DNA from: Acidobacteriota bacterium
GTDB lineage: Bacteria > Acidobacteriota > Polarisedimenticolia > Gp22-AA2
Reading direction: 5' to 3'
DNA: 14,965 nucleotides
NCBI GenBank assembly: GCA_016177515.1
Contig: JACOUZ010000102.1
Location: forward strand, 1-14,965
A program made the translations under genes and the position numbers. Of the stretch, positions 14,414 to 14,965 are shown piece by piece. The stretch's first letter is position 1; the number at the start of each line of letters is the position of its first letter. The notes under the pieces were generated by a model, which was not told where the DNA came from, made no database searches, and saw only the letters and a program-made list of their open reading frames with translations.

Positions 14414-14965
14414 ATGACCTACGCCCTGATCGTCTTTCTGGCACTGGCCCTCGTCGCCGCGGCGATCGCCGCTCAGCGCCTCACGGCCCGCCGCCTCAGG
14501 ACGGAGGCTGAGAGGCGGGCCTCGGAGATGCTGGCGGACATCGAGCGCCGCGCGCAGACCCGTCTCAAGGAGGCCGAGCTCGAGGCCGAGGAGAGGAAGA
14601 GCGCCGCCGAGGCGCGCGGCGAGAGCCAGACGCGCAAGAAGCGCGAGGAGCTGCAACGCCTGGACGAGCGTCTCAAGGAGCAGGAGCGCAACCTGGCGAG
14701 GAAGCTCCAGCTCCTCGGACAGAAGCAGCAGGAGCTGAACGAGGCCGAGGGGCGCATCCGGGAGAAGGAGGACCGGCTCGCCGCGGCGGAGAGGGAGGTC
14801 CAGGCCCTTCTGTCCGAGAGGCGGCAGAGGCTGGAGAAGCTCGCGGGCACCACGGCGCGCGACGCCCACCGTGAGCTTCTGCGGGACATCGAGGCGGAGG
14901 CGCGGCAGGAGGCGGCCAACCTCGTCCGCCGCATCGAAGAGGATGCCCAGGCGGAGGCCAATGCC
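14414..14965 (+). CDS. rny: Ribonuclease Y (partial, 3' end beyond window)
   Basis: Membrane-anchored endoribonuclease that starts mRNA turnover in many bacteria. The 184 residues present cover the N-terminal helix MTYALIVFLALALVAAAIAA, a long charged coiled coil (RRAQTRLKEAELEAEERKSA, KKREELQRLDERLKEQERNL), and the family signature region LEKLAGTTARDAHRELLRDI followed by EAEARQEAANLVRRIEEDAQ. The KH and HD catalytic domains lie beyond the edge. The ATG at 14414 follows AAGGGAAAG (~14400-14408). It is 111 nt after the 6S RNA; that gap contains only a 6-bp inverted repeat (CCGTTC/GAACGG) and no clear promoter or terminator. Confidence 0.93.
   Translation, partial: MTYALIVFLALALVAAAIAAQRLTARRLRTEAERRASEMLADIERRAQTRLKEAELEAEERKSAAEARGESQTRKKREELQRLDERLKEQERNLARKLQLLGQKQQELNEAEGRIREKEDRLAAAEREVQALLSERRQRLEKLAGTTARDAHRELLRDIEAEARQEAANLVRRIEEDAQAEANA

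Overview
The window is GC-rich bacterial chromosome with dense housekeeping genes and many GTG/TTG starts. Gene content (yacL-like PIN/TRAM protein, fhs, type I-beta DAHP synthase, a thrS-infC-rpmI-rplT-pheS-pheT-zapB/zapA-like cluster, 6S RNA, RNase Y) fits a Gram-negative-type bacterium, possibly Acidobacteriota or a related phylum. That placement is inference from gene order and composition. There is no prophage, insertion sequence, CRISPR array or defence locus.

Layout. 1-211: no supported gene. 212-3959 (+): three genes joined by two TTGA stop/start overlaps, namely a membrane-anchored PIN/TRAM protein, an exported TolB-like/TPR protein and formate-tetrahydrofolate ligase. 3960-4111: a 27-bp near-perfect hairpin. 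4112-4726 (+): a self-contained unit with promoter, small exported CxxC protein and intrinsic terminator. 4760-6815 (-): a polytopic membrane protein with two TM2-like motifs, and aroF upstream of it. 6891-14069 (+): a strong promoter, tRNA-Val(GAC), then thrS, infC, rpmI, rplT, pheS, pheT, a ZapB-like coiled-coil gene and zapA, closely spaced and probably one long translation/division operon. 14092-14302 (+): a promoter placed exactly for a 6S RNA. 14414-end (+): RNase Y, cut by the window edge.

The main anomaly is infC. It begins at a canonical rare ATC start but is split into two frames, and about 79 nt that should encode the start of the IF3 C-terminal domain are absent. Other points of note are a PheT that lacks the usual N-terminal tRNA-binding domain, a complete promoter plus 6S RNA next to zapA, and a secreted YHxPGC...GYxPCxxC-type protein that has lost its first Cys. 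I see no clearly new multi-gene system; most of the window is ordinary core genome.
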